From an uncultured Bacteroidales bacterium (GTDB lineage: Bacteria > Bacteroidota > Bacteroidia > Bacteroidales > Bacteroidaceae), in NCBI GenBank assembly GCA_902800925.1, contig CADCGD010000003.1:1-64000 (forward strand): 64,000 nucleotides of DNA. Reading direction: 5' to 3'. The position numbers and the translations under genes were made by a program. How positions within the stretch are numbered: the first letter of the stretch is position 1; each line of letters begins with the position of its first letter. The notes below the pieces were generated by a model. It was not told the DNA's origin and did no database searches. It was given only the letters and a program-made list of their open reading frames with translations. Of the stretch, positions 1-9,518 are shown piece by piece.

Positions 1-239
1 TAATGTTAATAATATGTAACAAATTAACATTCCCCAATGTCCCGTCCGAGAGTACAATCGTTAATCAAATTAACATATTGGACTTTTTCAGTAGGCTCTT
101 AAATAAAGGACTTTTGGTGTCCCCGTGGAAGGTGGAACCTATTTTTTGAAAACCACACAGCGCGCGCACGCACGAACCTATTATTGCACAGTGGAACCGC
201 CCCCATGTTTTTTGGGGGGGGCAAAATAATGCTGTGTAC
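1..239. other. AT-rich left flank with short repeats, no gene seen
   Basis: No credible coding sequence lies here. The octamer ATTAACAT occurs at 23-30 and 69-76, inside an 11-bp direct repeat (CAAATTAACAT at 20-30 and 66-76), and its reverse complement ATGTTAAT is at 3-10. Around 198-220 a run of C followed by a run of G (GCCCCC ... GGGGGC) could fold as a hairpin just downstream of the restriction-modification gene, so it may act as that gene's terminator on the minus strand. A GC-alternating patch (cgcgcgcacgcacg) sits near 161-174. Confidence 0.4.
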
Positions 240-3194
240 CTACTTGGCTTTATTTTTTATCTTTCGGCTCTTGGCTTTCTTACGCTTTTTAGCCTTAGGA
301 GCTGCGAGTTTTGTGCAGACGCGCATAAGAATGGTTGCAATTTCTTCGTCAGACATTTTGAGATTAATGCCATATTGAGCATAGATAGTTGCTACTGCAC
401 GGTTATTCTTTTCGTGTGCCTCAACTAAATCGTCGGGCATAAGTGATGGATTGTAAAGCTGTTCGAGGGAGGAATCATTATATTTGTTCCTTACATCAAG
501 GATTTCTTGCGCAGTCTTTTCAATAGTTGCTTTCTGCTCTTCTGTAGCGTTTGGCCAAGGAAAATTGTTGTATACTATTCCGTTAGAATATCTGTATCTC
601 GTTTCCAGTCTTCCACATACGACCCTCATCCAAGCCATGTGAATACTTGATTGGAGGACACCGAAATGATACAATTTTGCTTCTGGTATTAATTGAATAC
701 CATCGCTACAGAAATCATTTGGCGTTAACCTGCCCATCGGAATATAATCGCGGCTCTGTGAGGAAGTACGAGGAACTACGAAATAATTGTTGGCAGGCAT
801 ATTTTCTACATGAAAGCGCCTTGGAGTTTTTGCCAGTTCCTGCGTAGGTTTACTATCACTCTTTGCTCTATAAGTTTTAACAGCTTCAACACGCTTCATG
901 CAAAGTGGCATGGCTGCTACTTCAGCTGGTGTGGCATCGCCTAACCACAGACAATAACGTGGAGTACCACTAATAAACTCTTCACCACCATAATAGGGAT
1001 GGAAATATTTCTCGGATGCGGGCTCTTTCTGAATGAAGTCCAGCATTTCCTGCCAGTCAAACAAATAATTGCCATCATCAATAGGCTTGTTGCCTATTCC
1101 CATCTCAGGAATTTTACATATAGGTTTTGCTCTATTCCATACAAACAGGTTCTCTGCATTTAGCAAGTATCCGTTAATGTTGTCAGCATTTATAATCGTT
1201 CCATCATCCTTGAAAAGTCTATGAGTAACCTGTCGCTTTCTTTTACTTAGGTAGAAACCAACGATAACACAATGCACATGTGCCATTTTTTCTGCTTCGT
1301 TGAACCATTGGAACGACCGCCACGCAAATAGAATTTGTAAATGGTAATGGGACATTAACGGATACCACAATGGGGCTTCTAAGTCTCCCTGAACAATACT
1401 ATTTGTAGAAACGAAAGCCGCTGTAATGCTTTTCTTGCCTTCCATGTATTCAGCAGCTTTTGCATACCAAGCGCAAACAAAGTCAAGCTTTCCCTGCTTA
1501 TCCCACAGTTTTGTTCCATCGGAAAGACGACTCGGCATAGCATGCCGCAGACTTGCTTTCTGCTCATTGTTCATCTTCTTTGCCCCTTGGAATGGTGGGT
1601 TACCTATGATATATGTCTCTGTACTGGATTTACGTTTCAACACCTCGTCCCAATCCACGAGCAGTGCATCTGCCTGCATCACATTGGTATTCTTTTCCAA
1701 TGGCAGCGGGTCAATGTTACAATGCAGTACCCTTTTGGTTTCCTGTATCAACTGACATTCGGCAATCCATAGTGAAGCACGGGCAACCGAGGCTGCAAAA
1801 TGATCAATCTCAATACCGAAGAATTGCCCCATGCGAACTTTACATGGGTCTTGATTCTCCATGACGGCATCGTGATAAAACTCAAGCTCACTTTCTATGG
1901 CTAACAATTCGAGAGCGTGCAGAGATTTGTAGGTTTCTGTCAGGAAGTTGCCGCTTCCGCAAGCAGGGTCGAGGAATCGCATAGAAGACAATCGATCTCG
2001 AAAAGACTCAAGTTTTGCGTACTTTACATCCTTCTTGCCTTTAGTATCAATAGGCAAGGATATAATGTTCTCAAGTTCTTCTTTCAGGTCATCCATAAAC
2101 AGTGGGTCAATCACCCGATGGATATTTGAAGGGGTTGTGTAGTGCATACCGCCCGATTCACGTACCTCTCTGTCTACCGTACTTTCAAAGATACAGCCGA
2201 AGTTGGTGGGTGAAATCTCACTCCAGTCAAAAGTCTCATCGGTGTCCTTCAACTTCAGGTCCCAAGCACTTTTCAATATATCGAAAGCCGCTTTGTTGAT
2301 GGCAGGTGTTTCGTATCGATCGGCATTGTTGAAGAGACCACCATCCACATATGGGAACTGCTGAACTTCCACATCAGCCAGTTTGTAATACTCACGGCGT
2401 TTAGGGTCGGTCATATCGAGCCAAAAGAACAGTGCATCGAATTTCTTGCTAAGGTCTTTGGCATTAAACTTATCTAAGAATGTACGGAACTGACCGTCAT
2501 CGAAGATACCAGCATCTTCTGCAAACAAACAGAACACAACGCGGACACAGAACATATTCAACGATTGTAGTTCGCTCTTAGTCCACTCTTTCTTGCTCGC
2601 ATAAATGGTATCATACAGATTGCGAATGAATTCACTGGCAGTACTCGAAACGCGTTCTTCACGCTTTTCGTCTACATAACCTTCTGGCCTATACGGTTCA
2701 ACTAAGAACTTTAAGTCGCGCCAACGTGAAGGCAACTCTTCAAGCATGATGCTTTTGACGGGGGCATTCTTGTGATAACTGTCCCAAATACGAAATTCCT
2801 TGAAATTGCAAGCTATCACATAACGTCCTTGGTCAGGTGTGTCTAAATTATTATAATAGCGAATAGCTTGCTCCATTGGAGTAAGCTCCATAGGTTTGCC
2901 ATTTGCATCCTTATCACTCTGTTTCAGTTTCGCATCAAGATTAACGTTATTGCTTTTCTGCTCAATGACAACCTTTGATGTTTTAACACGAATATCAATG
3001 CGTTTAGTGGTACCTTCAAATTTTACTTTAGATTGTGGCTCAATCTCTTTTCGTGCCTTGGATACAGCAAATACATCTTCAAGCAGGTCCTCCCAGAACT
3101 CCGTATAGTCCTTGTCTTCCTTGCCCCGATTTTTCCATTCGGCTACAAACTTCTGTGCAGCCTTCTTTATCTCTGATTGTTTGGGTTTAGCCAT
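240..3194 (-). CDS. MmeI-like (type IIL) single-chain restriction-modification enzyme
   Basis: A 984-residue protein that appears to join a nuclease, an adenine methyltransferase and a target-recognition region in one chain. The N-terminal part shows a D-X10-EXK nuclease signature (D67, E78-Q79-K80), the arrangement known from MmeI-type enzymes. The SAM-binding motif I (DPACGSGNF) is at about residues 409-417 and the adenine-methylase motif IV (NPPF) at 532-535. The C-terminal third probably holds the DNA-recognition domain, and the extreme C-terminus is Lys/Arg-rich. In this family one polypeptide methylates one strand of its site and cuts at a distance, so no separate partner gene is needed, and none is seen here. 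It stands alone at the window edge, next to AT-rich repeats. The specificity cannot be predicted from this sequence by eye. A BREX PglX-type methylase is less likely because the nuclease motif is present. Confidence 0.85.
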   Translation of the reverse strand: MAKPKQSEIKKAAQKFVAEWKNRGKEDKDYTEFWEDLLEDVFAVSKARKEIEPQSKVKFEGTTKRIDIRVKTSKVVIEQKSNNVNLDAKLKQSDKDANGKPMELTPMEQAIRYYNNLDTPDQGRYVIACNFKEFRIWDSYHKNAPVKSIMLEELPSRWRDLKFLVEPYRPEGYVDEKREERVSSTASEFIRNLYDTIYASKKEWTKSELQSLNMFCVRVVFCLFAEDAGIFDDGQFRTFLDKFNAKDLSKKFDALFFWLDMTDPKRREYYKLADVEVQQFPYVDGGLFNNADRYETPAINKAAFDILKSAWDLKLKDTDETFDWSEISPTNFGCIFESTVDREVRESGGMHYTTPSNIHRVIDPLFMDDLKEELENIISLPIDTKGKKDVKYAKLESFRDRLSSMRFLDPACGSGNFLTETYKSLHALELLAIESELEFYHDAVMENQDPCKVRMGQFFGIEIDHFAASVARASLWIAECQLIQETKRVLHCNIDPLPLEKNTNVMQADALLVDWDEVLKRKSSTETYIIGNPPFQGAKKMNNEQKASLRHAMPSRLSDGTKLWDKQGKLDFVCAWYAKAAEYMEGKKSITAAFVSTNSIVQGDLEAPLWYPLMSHYHLQILFAWRSFQWFNEAEKMAHVHCVIVGFYLSKRKRQVTHRLFKDDGTIINADNINGYLLNAENLFVWNRAKPICKIPEMGIGNKPIDDGNYLFDWQEMLDFIQKEPASEKYFHPYYGGEEFISGTPRYCLWLGDATPAEVAAMPLCMKRVEAVKTYRAKSDSKPTQELAKTPRRFHVENMPANNYFVVPRTSSQSRDYIPMGRLTPNDFCSDGIQLIPEAKLYHFGVLQSSIHMAWMRVVCGRLETRYRYSNGIVYNNFPWPNATEEQKATIEKTAQEILDVRNKYNDSSLEQLYNPSLMPDDLVEAHEKNNRAVATIYAQYGINLKMSDEEIATILMRVCTKLAAPKAKKRKKAKSRKIKNKAK

Positions 3195-3218
3195 TTCAAT
3201 TTTTCAATATATCTTTGC

Positions 3219-3226
3219 AAAGATAC
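3219..3226 (-). promoter_or_regulatory. Probable -7 box for the restriction-modification gene
   Basis: Read on the minus strand this is TATCTTTG, a perfect Bacteroidetes -7 element (TAnnTTTG), about 25 bp before the start codon at 3194. It lies in the palindrome ATCTTTGCAAAGAT (3212-3225). A clear -33 TTTG at 19-20 bp spacing is not visible. Confidence 0.5.
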
Positions 3227-3264
3227 GAAGAATTTGTAAAAAATAAAAATCTCTTCCTGAACTT

Positions 3265-5265
3265 TTACACATTATTAATGGAAAATTGTGGTTCTGAATA
3301 CTCTTTCTTATACTGTATCGCCAGCATGGTGAGGTCGTCGCTCTGCTCGGCTGCACCAGCAAAGAAGTGGACAGCAGCACTCATACGCTGAATGAGCGGC
3401 ATGGGCTGATATTCGCCCTTGGCCAACTGCTCTTCTGCCAACTGCAGAATGCGTTCGTCGCCAAACTGCTGATGAAGCGCATTCTCTGCCTCGTTGAGAC
3501 CATCGGTAAAAAGGAAGATGGTGGTTCCTGGAACGATAGTCGTTTCCTGCATGACGAAGTTCCAGTCCATGAGACCAATGGGGAGGTTGGACTCGCAAGG
3601 CAGCACACCTACACCCTGCCCTATCAGCAGCGGCGCATCGTGGCCCGCATTGCAGTAGCTGAGATGGCCCGTCTGCAGGTCAAGGACACCAATGAACATC
3701 GTCACAAACATGTTCATCTCGTTGCCGTCGCTCATCGACTCATTCAAGGCCTTGGCAATGATGTGAGGTTCTGGAACATGGGCAGAGACATTGCGGAACA
3801 GCGAACGTGCCACAGCCATGAACATAGAGGCAGGAACACCCTTACCACTGACATCACCAATGCAGAAGAAGAGCTTCTCGTCGCGGATATAGAAGTCGAA
3901 GAGGTCGCCACCAACGGCCCTGGCAGGTGTCAGTTGGCCGTAGATATCAATATCGTCGCGCTCAGGATATGGCGGGAACGTCTTGGGCAGCATCGACATC
4001 TGGATGCTATGGGCAATGTTCAACTCACTCTCGATGGTGGCCTTCTCGGCAGTGGTGGTCTTCAGCTGCTCGGTATAATCAGACAGCGACTGCTGCATCT
4101 TTTCGAAGGAGTCGCGCAACTGGTGTATCTCGTCACGACTCTTCATGGGTGGCAGGTGAGAGTTGAAGTTACCCTTGGCCACATCGTTGGCAGACAGCGC
4201 CAGCAAACGGATGGGCAGAGAGGCTTTCCTTATCGCACTACGGCCAGCAGCCATCACCACCAGCATGCCAATGATGATGAAGAAAGACATGAATACGACA
4301 AAGAGATACGAAAGAATATCCATCAGCACCGTTGGGAAAGCCAGACCAATGGTCCACGGCGCGTATTTGACGGGGTGAGTGGTGACAAAGACTTCCACAT
4401 CATCCACTGACAGTTCCTGACTAGATGTCTTATCCTCTCTTGACTTTAGAATCTTTGGACAAACACCATCTGGGTCGGCAGTGACATTGTCTTGAAGCTT
4501 CTGATGGATGATACGCTCCTGTATGGGATGCGACAAGAAGGTTCCAGCTGAATCGACGACAAAGAAATAGGGTAAGAACTCATTGTCCTTGTCCTTCGAC
4601 CTTAACGTTTCCAGCTTTTCACTAAACCAAATGAGAGACATATCTACGCCCAGAACGGCGACAACACGCTGCTGGCGGTCGTGGATGGGAACAAGGTAAG
4701 ACACCAATGCCGTCTGCCCGTCCGTACCCCCAAAGAAGGGAGTGGACCAATAACTGCTATCCTTGGCAACAGCCTCAACAAACCAGTCTTCATGAAGATA
4801 ATCATGGTCCGCGTTGCCAACAGTCATCGTCTCAATAGTGACACTGTCGCGACGCACAGCATAAGGACAGAACCAATGGCCTTTCTGTGGATAATAGTCA
4901 GCCACAAAACTGATGCCACAGCTGCGGATACGAGTATTGGTACGCAGCATACCCTCCATGATGTCGTACAACTTATCGGGATTGTCGAGGTTGTCCTCAA
5001 TGTAAGGAGCCGTATTGACCGAGGCCACATAGACATCTGAGGCAATGCGACGCACCGTCTCATACTTGCCACTTAACAACTCTTTTGTAAACAGTTTAGA
5101 GGCGTAATCGGTAGCCTTGAAGCTTGTCCAGAAGAGAAGCAACGTCGGTATGCCCATGAAGATGAGCATGAGAAGCATGATACGACGTGTCAGACGCTTA
5201 CCAAAGGATATGGGATATGGATTGGTTGACTTCTTCCTGAATATGTTCAACAGGTTTTTAAACAT
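3265..5265 (-). CDS. Membrane-bound SpoIIE/RsbU-type serine phosphatase with sensor and HAMP domains
   Basis: A 666-residue signalling protein. A transmembrane helix at about residues 29-48 is followed by a roughly 260-residue extracytoplasmic sensor of Cache type, a second helix at about 315-345, a HAMP linker (to about 400), a short coiled coil, and a C-terminal PP2C/SpoIIE phosphatase domain. The metal-binding motifs GGDLFDF and GDVSGKGVPA are present. Family members dephosphorylate anti-anti-sigma factors or similar proteins in response to an outside signal. No STAS-domain protein or anti-sigma kinase is encoded beside it, so its substrate is unknown. The gene lies on the same strand as the symporter gene, 16 bp downstream of it, and could be cotranscribed. 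The sensed ligand is not evident. Confidence 0.88.
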   Translation of the reverse strand: MFKNLLNIFRKKSTNPYPISFGKRLTRRIMLLMLIFMGIPTLLLFWTSFKATDYASKLFTKELLSGKYETVRRIASDVYVASVNTAPYIEDNLDNPDKLYDIMEGMLRTNTRIRSCGISFVADYYPQKGHWFCPYAVRRDSVTIETMTVGNADHDYLHEDWFVEAVAKDSSYWSTPFFGGTDGQTALVSYLVPIHDRQQRVVAVLGVDMSLIWFSEKLETLRSKDKDNEFLPYFFVVDSAGTFLSHPIQERIIHQKLQDNVTADPDGVCPKILKSREDKTSSQELSVDDVEVFVTTHPVKYAPWTIGLAFPTVLMDILSYLFVVFMSFFIIIGMLVVMAAGRSAIRKASLPIRLLALSANDVAKGNFNSHLPPMKSRDEIHQLRDSFEKMQQSLSDYTEQLKTTTAEKATIESELNIAHSIQMSMLPKTFPPYPERDDIDIYGQLTPARAVGGDLFDFYIRDEKLFFCIGDVSGKGVPASMFMAVARSLFRNVSAHVPEPHIIAKALNESMSDGNEMNMFVTMFIGVLDLQTGHLSYCNAGHDAPLLIGQGVGVLPCESNLPIGLMDWNFVMQETTIVPGTTIFLFTDGLNEAENALHQQFGDERILQLAEEQLAKGEYQPMPLIQRMSAAVHFFAGAAEQSDDLTMLAIQYKKEYSEPQFSINNV

Positions 5266-5281
5266 GGTTTCTTACTAGTTT

Positions 5282-6646
5282 TTACGTTAGTTCTTCAGGC
5301 ATCTCTTCGTCCAGATGATTGGCCCACAGGTATTTCTTCGTCTCACGGGCTGCCACACCACTCAACAGCAGGAGTGCGATGAGGTTAGGAATAGCCATCA
5401 GTGCATTCATGCAGTCGGCAATGTTCCAGATGATGTCGAGATTGATAATACTGCCAAAGAACAGGGCGACGATATAGAGGATGCGATAGAAACGGTTGAT
5501 GCGGTTTCCCTCAATGTAGTTGACGGCACTCTCGCCATAGTAGCTCCACCCTAGAATGGTGCTGAAGGCAAAGGTCAGAATGCCAAAGGTGAGCAAGGGA
5601 GCACCAACGTATGGAATTTTAGAGAAGGCCACCTTCGTCAAGGCGCCACCGTCGGCATAGCTGATGTCTGGATAGGCCAGAATGCTGCTGACAAGTACCA
5701 GGCCCGTCAGTGCACAGATGACAACGGTATCCCAGAAGGTGCCCGTACTGCTGACCAAGGCCTGACGGACGGGATTGCGCGTCTGGGCAGCTGCAGCGAC
5801 GATGGGCGCTGAACCCATACCGCTTTCGTTAGAGAACAGTCCACGGGCAATACCATAGCGGGCAGCCATGATGACTGTTGCACCCACAAAACCTCCACCT
5901 GCTGCTGAGGGGTTAAAGGCTGCATCGACAATCAGCTGGACAGCGGGCCAGACATAGTCGTGATTGATGCAGAGAATGACCACACAGCCCACGACATAGA
6001 GCACCGCCATAAAGGGCACGAGGACGGTGCATACACGAGCTATGGCCTTGACACCGCCAAGGATGACTGCCGCCGTCAGCAGACAAACAATAATGCCTAC
6101 GACCCACTGTTCGATGCCAAAGGTTTCGTGGGCCATCAGGGCAATACTGTTTGCCTGTACGGTACAGCCAATACCAAAGGAGGCTAATGCGGTGAAGACG
6201 GCAAAGAGAATGGCCAGCCACTTCATGTTCAGGCCACGCTCCAAGGCATACATCGGACCACCATACATGCGTCCGTTGTCGGCCTTGACGCGGTATTTCA
6301 CTGCCAGCAGTCCTTCGGCATATTTCGTCGACATGCCGAAGATACCCGTCAGCCAGCACCACAAGACGGCGCCAGGACCTCCTAGGGCCACAGCTGTTGC
6401 TACGCCAACGATATTACCAGTACCTATGGTTGCCGCCAGTGCAGTGGCTAAGGCGCCAAACTGACTGACATCACCTGCAGCACCAGGGTCTTTCTTCACT
6501 GACAGACGGATGCCTGTGAACAACTTCCGTTGTGGGAAGCGCAGTCGGACGGTCAGGAACACATGGGTTCCCAACAGCAGGACTATCATCGGCCATCCCC
6601 ACAGGAAGTCGCTGACGAGTGAGAAAAACGCATTAATCGTTTCCAC
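5282..6646 (-). CDS. Alanine/glycine:cation symporter (AGCS family)
   Basis: A 454-residue inner-membrane transporter with about ten to eleven hydrophobic segments. The conserved AGCS stretch near the N-terminus is clear (ATIGTGNIVGVATAV, then GGPGAVLWCW), as is the later NESGMGSAPIVAAAA segment. The family moves alanine or glycine inward with Na+ or H+. The length is normal for the family. It sits 16 bp downstream of ftsZ on the same strand and could be reached by readthrough from the division cluster. D-alanine or L-alanine supply for wall synthesis is a plausible but unproven link. Confidence 0.92.
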   Translation of the reverse strand: METINAFFSLVSDFLWGWPMIVLLLGTHVFLTVRLRFPQRKLFTGIRLSVKKDPGAAGDVSQFGALATALAATIGTGNIVGVATAVALGGPGAVLWCWLTGIFGMSTKYAEGLLAVKYRVKADNGRMYGGPMYALERGLNMKWLAILFAVFTALASFGIGCTVQANSIALMAHETFGIEQWVVGIIVCLLTAAVILGGVKAIARVCTVLVPFMAVLYVVGCVVILCINHDYVWPAVQLIVDAAFNPSAAGGGFVGATVIMAARYGIARGLFSNESGMGSAPIVAAAAQTRNPVRQALVSSTGTFWDTVVICALTGLVLVSSILAYPDISYADGGALTKVAFSKIPYVGAPLLTFGILTFAFSTILGWSYYGESAVNYIEGNRINRFYRILYIVALFFGSIINLDIIWNIADCMNALMAIPNLIALLLLSGVAARETKKYLWANHLDEEMPEELT

Positions 6647-6662
6647 GCAGTCACATTATATC

Positions 6663-7985
6663 TTACGAAAACTTGATAGTTCCCTGGATAGGCTCCGGCT
6701 GTGCCTCCTGCTTCTGCTGGGGTTCCTCACCGCTGGCCTGCTGGTAGATGCTATCGAGTATCTCGCGGGTACGCTTGTAGGTGGGCGTCTGCTCTACGGC
6801 AGAGATGACGTCGTCGTTGTCCAAGTCCTCATGGCGGAACAGGAAGATGTGAGGACGACGCTTGTAGCGCTTGCTGGAGCCATCGCCACCATAGAAGCGG
6901 TTACGACGGTCCTGACGCTGAGCTTCCTTCTCCTGCTCAGCAGCGATACGCGTTGCCTCTTCCTGCGTGTTATGACGCTGACGGTGACTTGACATACCGT
7001 CGACGCTGTCGATACCGAAGCCCGTAGCGAGAATGGTGACCTTCACCTTCTTACCCAGTTCGGGGTCGGTGGCCAAGCCCCACTTAATCTCGAAGTCGTT
7101 GCCAAACTTACCCATGAAGTCGTTGACATCGTTCATCTCCTCCATCATCAGCGACTCCTTGCCATCCTTACCGCCAGAGAACGAGATGGAGAGCAGGATC
7201 TTCTTGGAGTTGAAGACGTCGTTCTCGTTAAGCAACGGAGAGTTCAGAGCGTCCTCAATGGCCTTGCGCACACGACCTTCGCCCTCGCCGTAACCCGTAG
7301 ACATGATAGCCACGCCACCATCTTTCAGCACGGTCTTCACATCGTTGAAGTCGAGGTTGATGAGTCCGTGAACGGTGATGATCTCAGCGATAGACTTAGC
7401 AGCCACGCTCAGCGTGTCGTCGGCCTTGCCGAAAGCATCGAGCACGGTCAGCTCAGGATAGATTTCACGCAGACGTTCGTTGTTGATAACCAACAGCGCA
7501 TCGACGTGCTTCTGCATCTCCTCAACACCATCGAGTGCCTGGTCAATCTTGCGGTCACCCTCGAAACGGAAGGGAATGGTGACAATACCTACCGTCAGAA
7601 TGCCCATCTCCTTAGAGACACGGGCAATGACTGGGGCAGCACCAGTACCAGTACCACCACCCATACCGGCAGTGATAAACGCCATACGGGTGCCATCCGT
7701 GAAGAGGCCCTTGATGTCCTCCAGACTCTCCTCAGCAGCAGCACGGGCACGCTCAGGACGGTTACCGGCACCAAGACCCTCCTTACCCAGTTGCAGATGA
7801 ACGGGGACAGGCGAATCATTGAGTGCCTGATTATCTGTGTTACACAGAACGAAGGTTACATCGTGAATGCCTTCACGATACATGTGGTTGACAGCATTGC
7901 CGCCACCGCCACCAACACCAATCACCTTGATGATGCTGTTCTCCTTTTCGGGTTCACCGAAGTCGAGCAATATGTTGTTGTCCAT
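6663..7985 (-). CDS. ftsZ: Cell division GTPase FtsZ
   Basis: A 440-residue tubulin-like protein that polymerises into the Z-ring at midcell. The glycine-rich GTP-binding signature GGGTGTG is at residues 109-115, and the N-terminal nucleotide fold begins VIGVGGGGGNAVNHM. The globular domain is followed by a charged, Gln-rich linker from about residue 320. The C-terminus ends IKFS and does not show the DxPxFLR-type tail of proteobacterial FtsZ. It is the last gene of the dcw cluster. Between ftsA (upstream) and ftsZ lies a 60-bp simple-repeat tract instead of the short junctions seen elsewhere. Confidence 0.98.
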   Translation of the reverse strand: MDNNILLDFGEPEKENSIIKVIGVGGGGGNAVNHMYREGIHDVTFVLCNTDNQALNDSPVPVHLQLGKEGLGAGNRPERARAAAEESLEDIKGLFTDGTRMAFITAGMGGGTGTGAAPVIARVSKEMGILTVGIVTIPFRFEGDRKIDQALDGVEEMQKHVDALLVINNERLREIYPELTVLDAFGKADDTLSVAAKSIAEIITVHGLINLDFNDVKTVLKDGGVAIMSTGYGEGEGRVRKAIEDALNSPLLNENDVFNSKKILLSISFSGGKDGKESLMMEEMNDVNDFMGKFGNDFEIKWGLATDPELGKKVKVTILATGFGIDSVDGMSSHRQRHNTQEEATRIAAEQEKEAQRQDRRNRFYGGDGSSKRYKRRPHIFLFRHEDLDNDDVISAVEQTPTYKRTREILDSIYQQASGEEPQQKQEAQPEPIQGTIKFS

Positions 7986-7997
7986 AGTTTTTCTTTT

Positions 7998-8044
7998 TTC
8001 GATATTACGATATTTCGAAGTTTCGATATTTCGATGTTTCGAAG
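7998..8044. repeat. Degenerate simple-sequence tract between ftsA and ftsZ
   Basis: The junction is filled by variants of the 8-9 bp words CGATATTT and CGAAGTTT. Similar but differently worded tracts lie at other junctions in the window (11651-11677, 15411-15474, 16757-16795, 25703-25755). Confidence 0.7.
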
Positions 8045-8046
8045 TG

Positions 8047-9495
8047 TTATTCTTCCTCCTTGACGATTTCGGTGGCAGCCTTCTTCAGCCAGCGTCCGAA
8101 CTTATTCCAGGTGCTGTTGCGACGACGCTCCTCAGCCTCCTCGCGGGCCTTACGCTCAGCCTCCTCGCGAGCGAGACGCTCCTCTTCCTCCTTCTTGAGG
8201 CGGGCTTCCTCTTCGGCCAGACGCTTCTCTTCAGCGGTACGTACCACACCTGCAGGCGTCTCTGTGGCCGTACGGGCACGACGCTGTTCGGGGGTATCGC
8301 CAGTTCCTTGGCGCTGTGTTGCGAAGAGGTCGCCATTAGGATCGTACTCACCACCAGCACAGTTGATATCACCCTTGGCCAACAGACCCAGAACGGTGTT
8401 CATGCGTCCGTCACGAGCCGTCACCTCATTGATCTGCGACGTGATGGTCTGCGTCACGAACTTAGCAATACGGATTTTGTCAATATGGGTGTAGTTCTGG
8501 AAGGCTTTCTCAATTTCTTTCATGTTCGAGCCACCACCCGTAAGGATGATACCTCCCAGGAGCTTGTCGCAGTAGTCCTCAGGAACCTGACACCATACAT
8601 TGGCGATAATCTCCTCCAGACGACCTTCGACAATCTCAATGAACTTGCGGCACTCCACCTGACGGTCGGCGTCGATAGAGTACTTCATGTTGTTGTCGAT
8701 GTCGTTGTTCTCGGTATAGGCACTGCCATACTTAATCATCATCTGTTCGGCAGCACGCTCCTCCATCTGGAGTGAGGCAATGTCCTTGACGATGTTGTTG
8801 AAGCCCAGAGGGATGACAGCCAGATGACGCAGGATATTCTTCGAATAGACACTGACAGTAGTCGTATCAGCACCCAAGTCAACAAGGGCACATCCTGAGC
8901 GACGCTCAGCCTCTGTCAGCACACTGTCAGCAAGTGCCAAGGGAGCGAGATACATCTCTGCGACATTGATGCCTGCATTCTCAAAACACTTGTTGAGGTT
9001 CTTGTAGAAGCTCTTGCGCTGAAGGATGTTCAGGAAGTTACCTTCAATGCGGCTACACTGAATGCCTACAGGGTCGAGCTGGTACTGAGCATCAACCTTG
9101 TACTCCTGAACGGCAGCATCGAGAATTTCCTGGTCGGGATAATTAACGTTGCGGTTGGCATCCATCAGTTCAATAACCATGTCTTGCGTAACAACAGTAT
9201 CGTCAGGAAGATTCCTGTCGATAACGTTGTGCACAGAGCGGATAGACTGACCAGCCACACCCACATAGACCTGTGTGATGGTCGTCTTCAGTTGTTTCTC
9301 CAGACGATTGACGATGGACGTCAGACTCTGGGCAGTTTTGTCGATGTTGTAAACCACACCCTTACGGATAAACGACGAAGAGTCTTCCTTGACACAGGCC
9401 AGCACCTGAATGCTGCCGTCAAGGTTCTTCTTACCCGCGATACCGGTCATCTTGGATGACCCCAGCTCGATTGCTACAATAAAATCCTTTGGCAT
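8047..9495 (-). CDS. ftsA: Cell division actin-like protein FtsA
   Basis: A 482-residue actin-fold ATPase that links FtsZ to the membrane and recruits later division proteins. The start (MPKDFIVAIELGSSKMTGIAG) gives the phosphate-1 region, VDLGADTT is phosphate-2, and ILTGGGSNM is the adenosine motif. After the actin core (to about residue 385) comes a highly charged Glu/Arg/Lys helix of about 50 residues, then a terminal amphipathic segment (WNKFGRWLKKAATEIVK) that fits the membrane-targeting helix. It lies between ftsQ and ftsZ, as in most dcw clusters. Confidence 0.97.
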   Translation of the reverse strand: MPKDFIVAIELGSSKMTGIAGKKNLDGSIQVLACVKEDSSSFIRKGVVYNIDKTAQSLTSIVNRLEKQLKTTITQVYVGVAGQSIRSVHNVIDRNLPDDTVVTQDMVIELMDANRNVNYPDQEILDAAVQEYKVDAQYQLDPVGIQCSRIEGNFLNILQRKSFYKNLNKCFENAGINVAEMYLAPLALADSVLTEAERRSGCALVDLGADTTTVSVYSKNILRHLAVIPLGFNNIVKDIASLQMEERAAEQMMIKYGSAYTENNDIDNNMKYSIDADRQVECRKFIEIVEGRLEEIIANVWCQVPEDYCDKLLGGIILTGGGSNMKEIEKAFQNYTHIDKIRIAKFVTQTITSQINEVTARDGRMNTVLGLLAKGDINCAGGEYDPNGDLFATQRQGTGDTPEQRRARTATETPAGVVRTAEEKRLAEEEARLKKEEEERLAREEAERKAREEAEERRRNSTWNKFGRWLKKAATEIVKEEE

Positions 9496-9518
9496 CTCTA
9501 ATATATATGTTTGTTATA

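Noticed and set aside
3367-4410. A 347-codon plus-strand reading frame antisense to the SpoIIE-type phosphatase gene
   Set aside because: The product is low-complexity, His/Arg-rich and has no domain; it mirrors the codon pattern of the true gene on the other strand.
7368-8775. Long plus-strand frames across ftsZ and ftsA
   Set aside because: Shadow frames opposite strongly recognised dcw genes.
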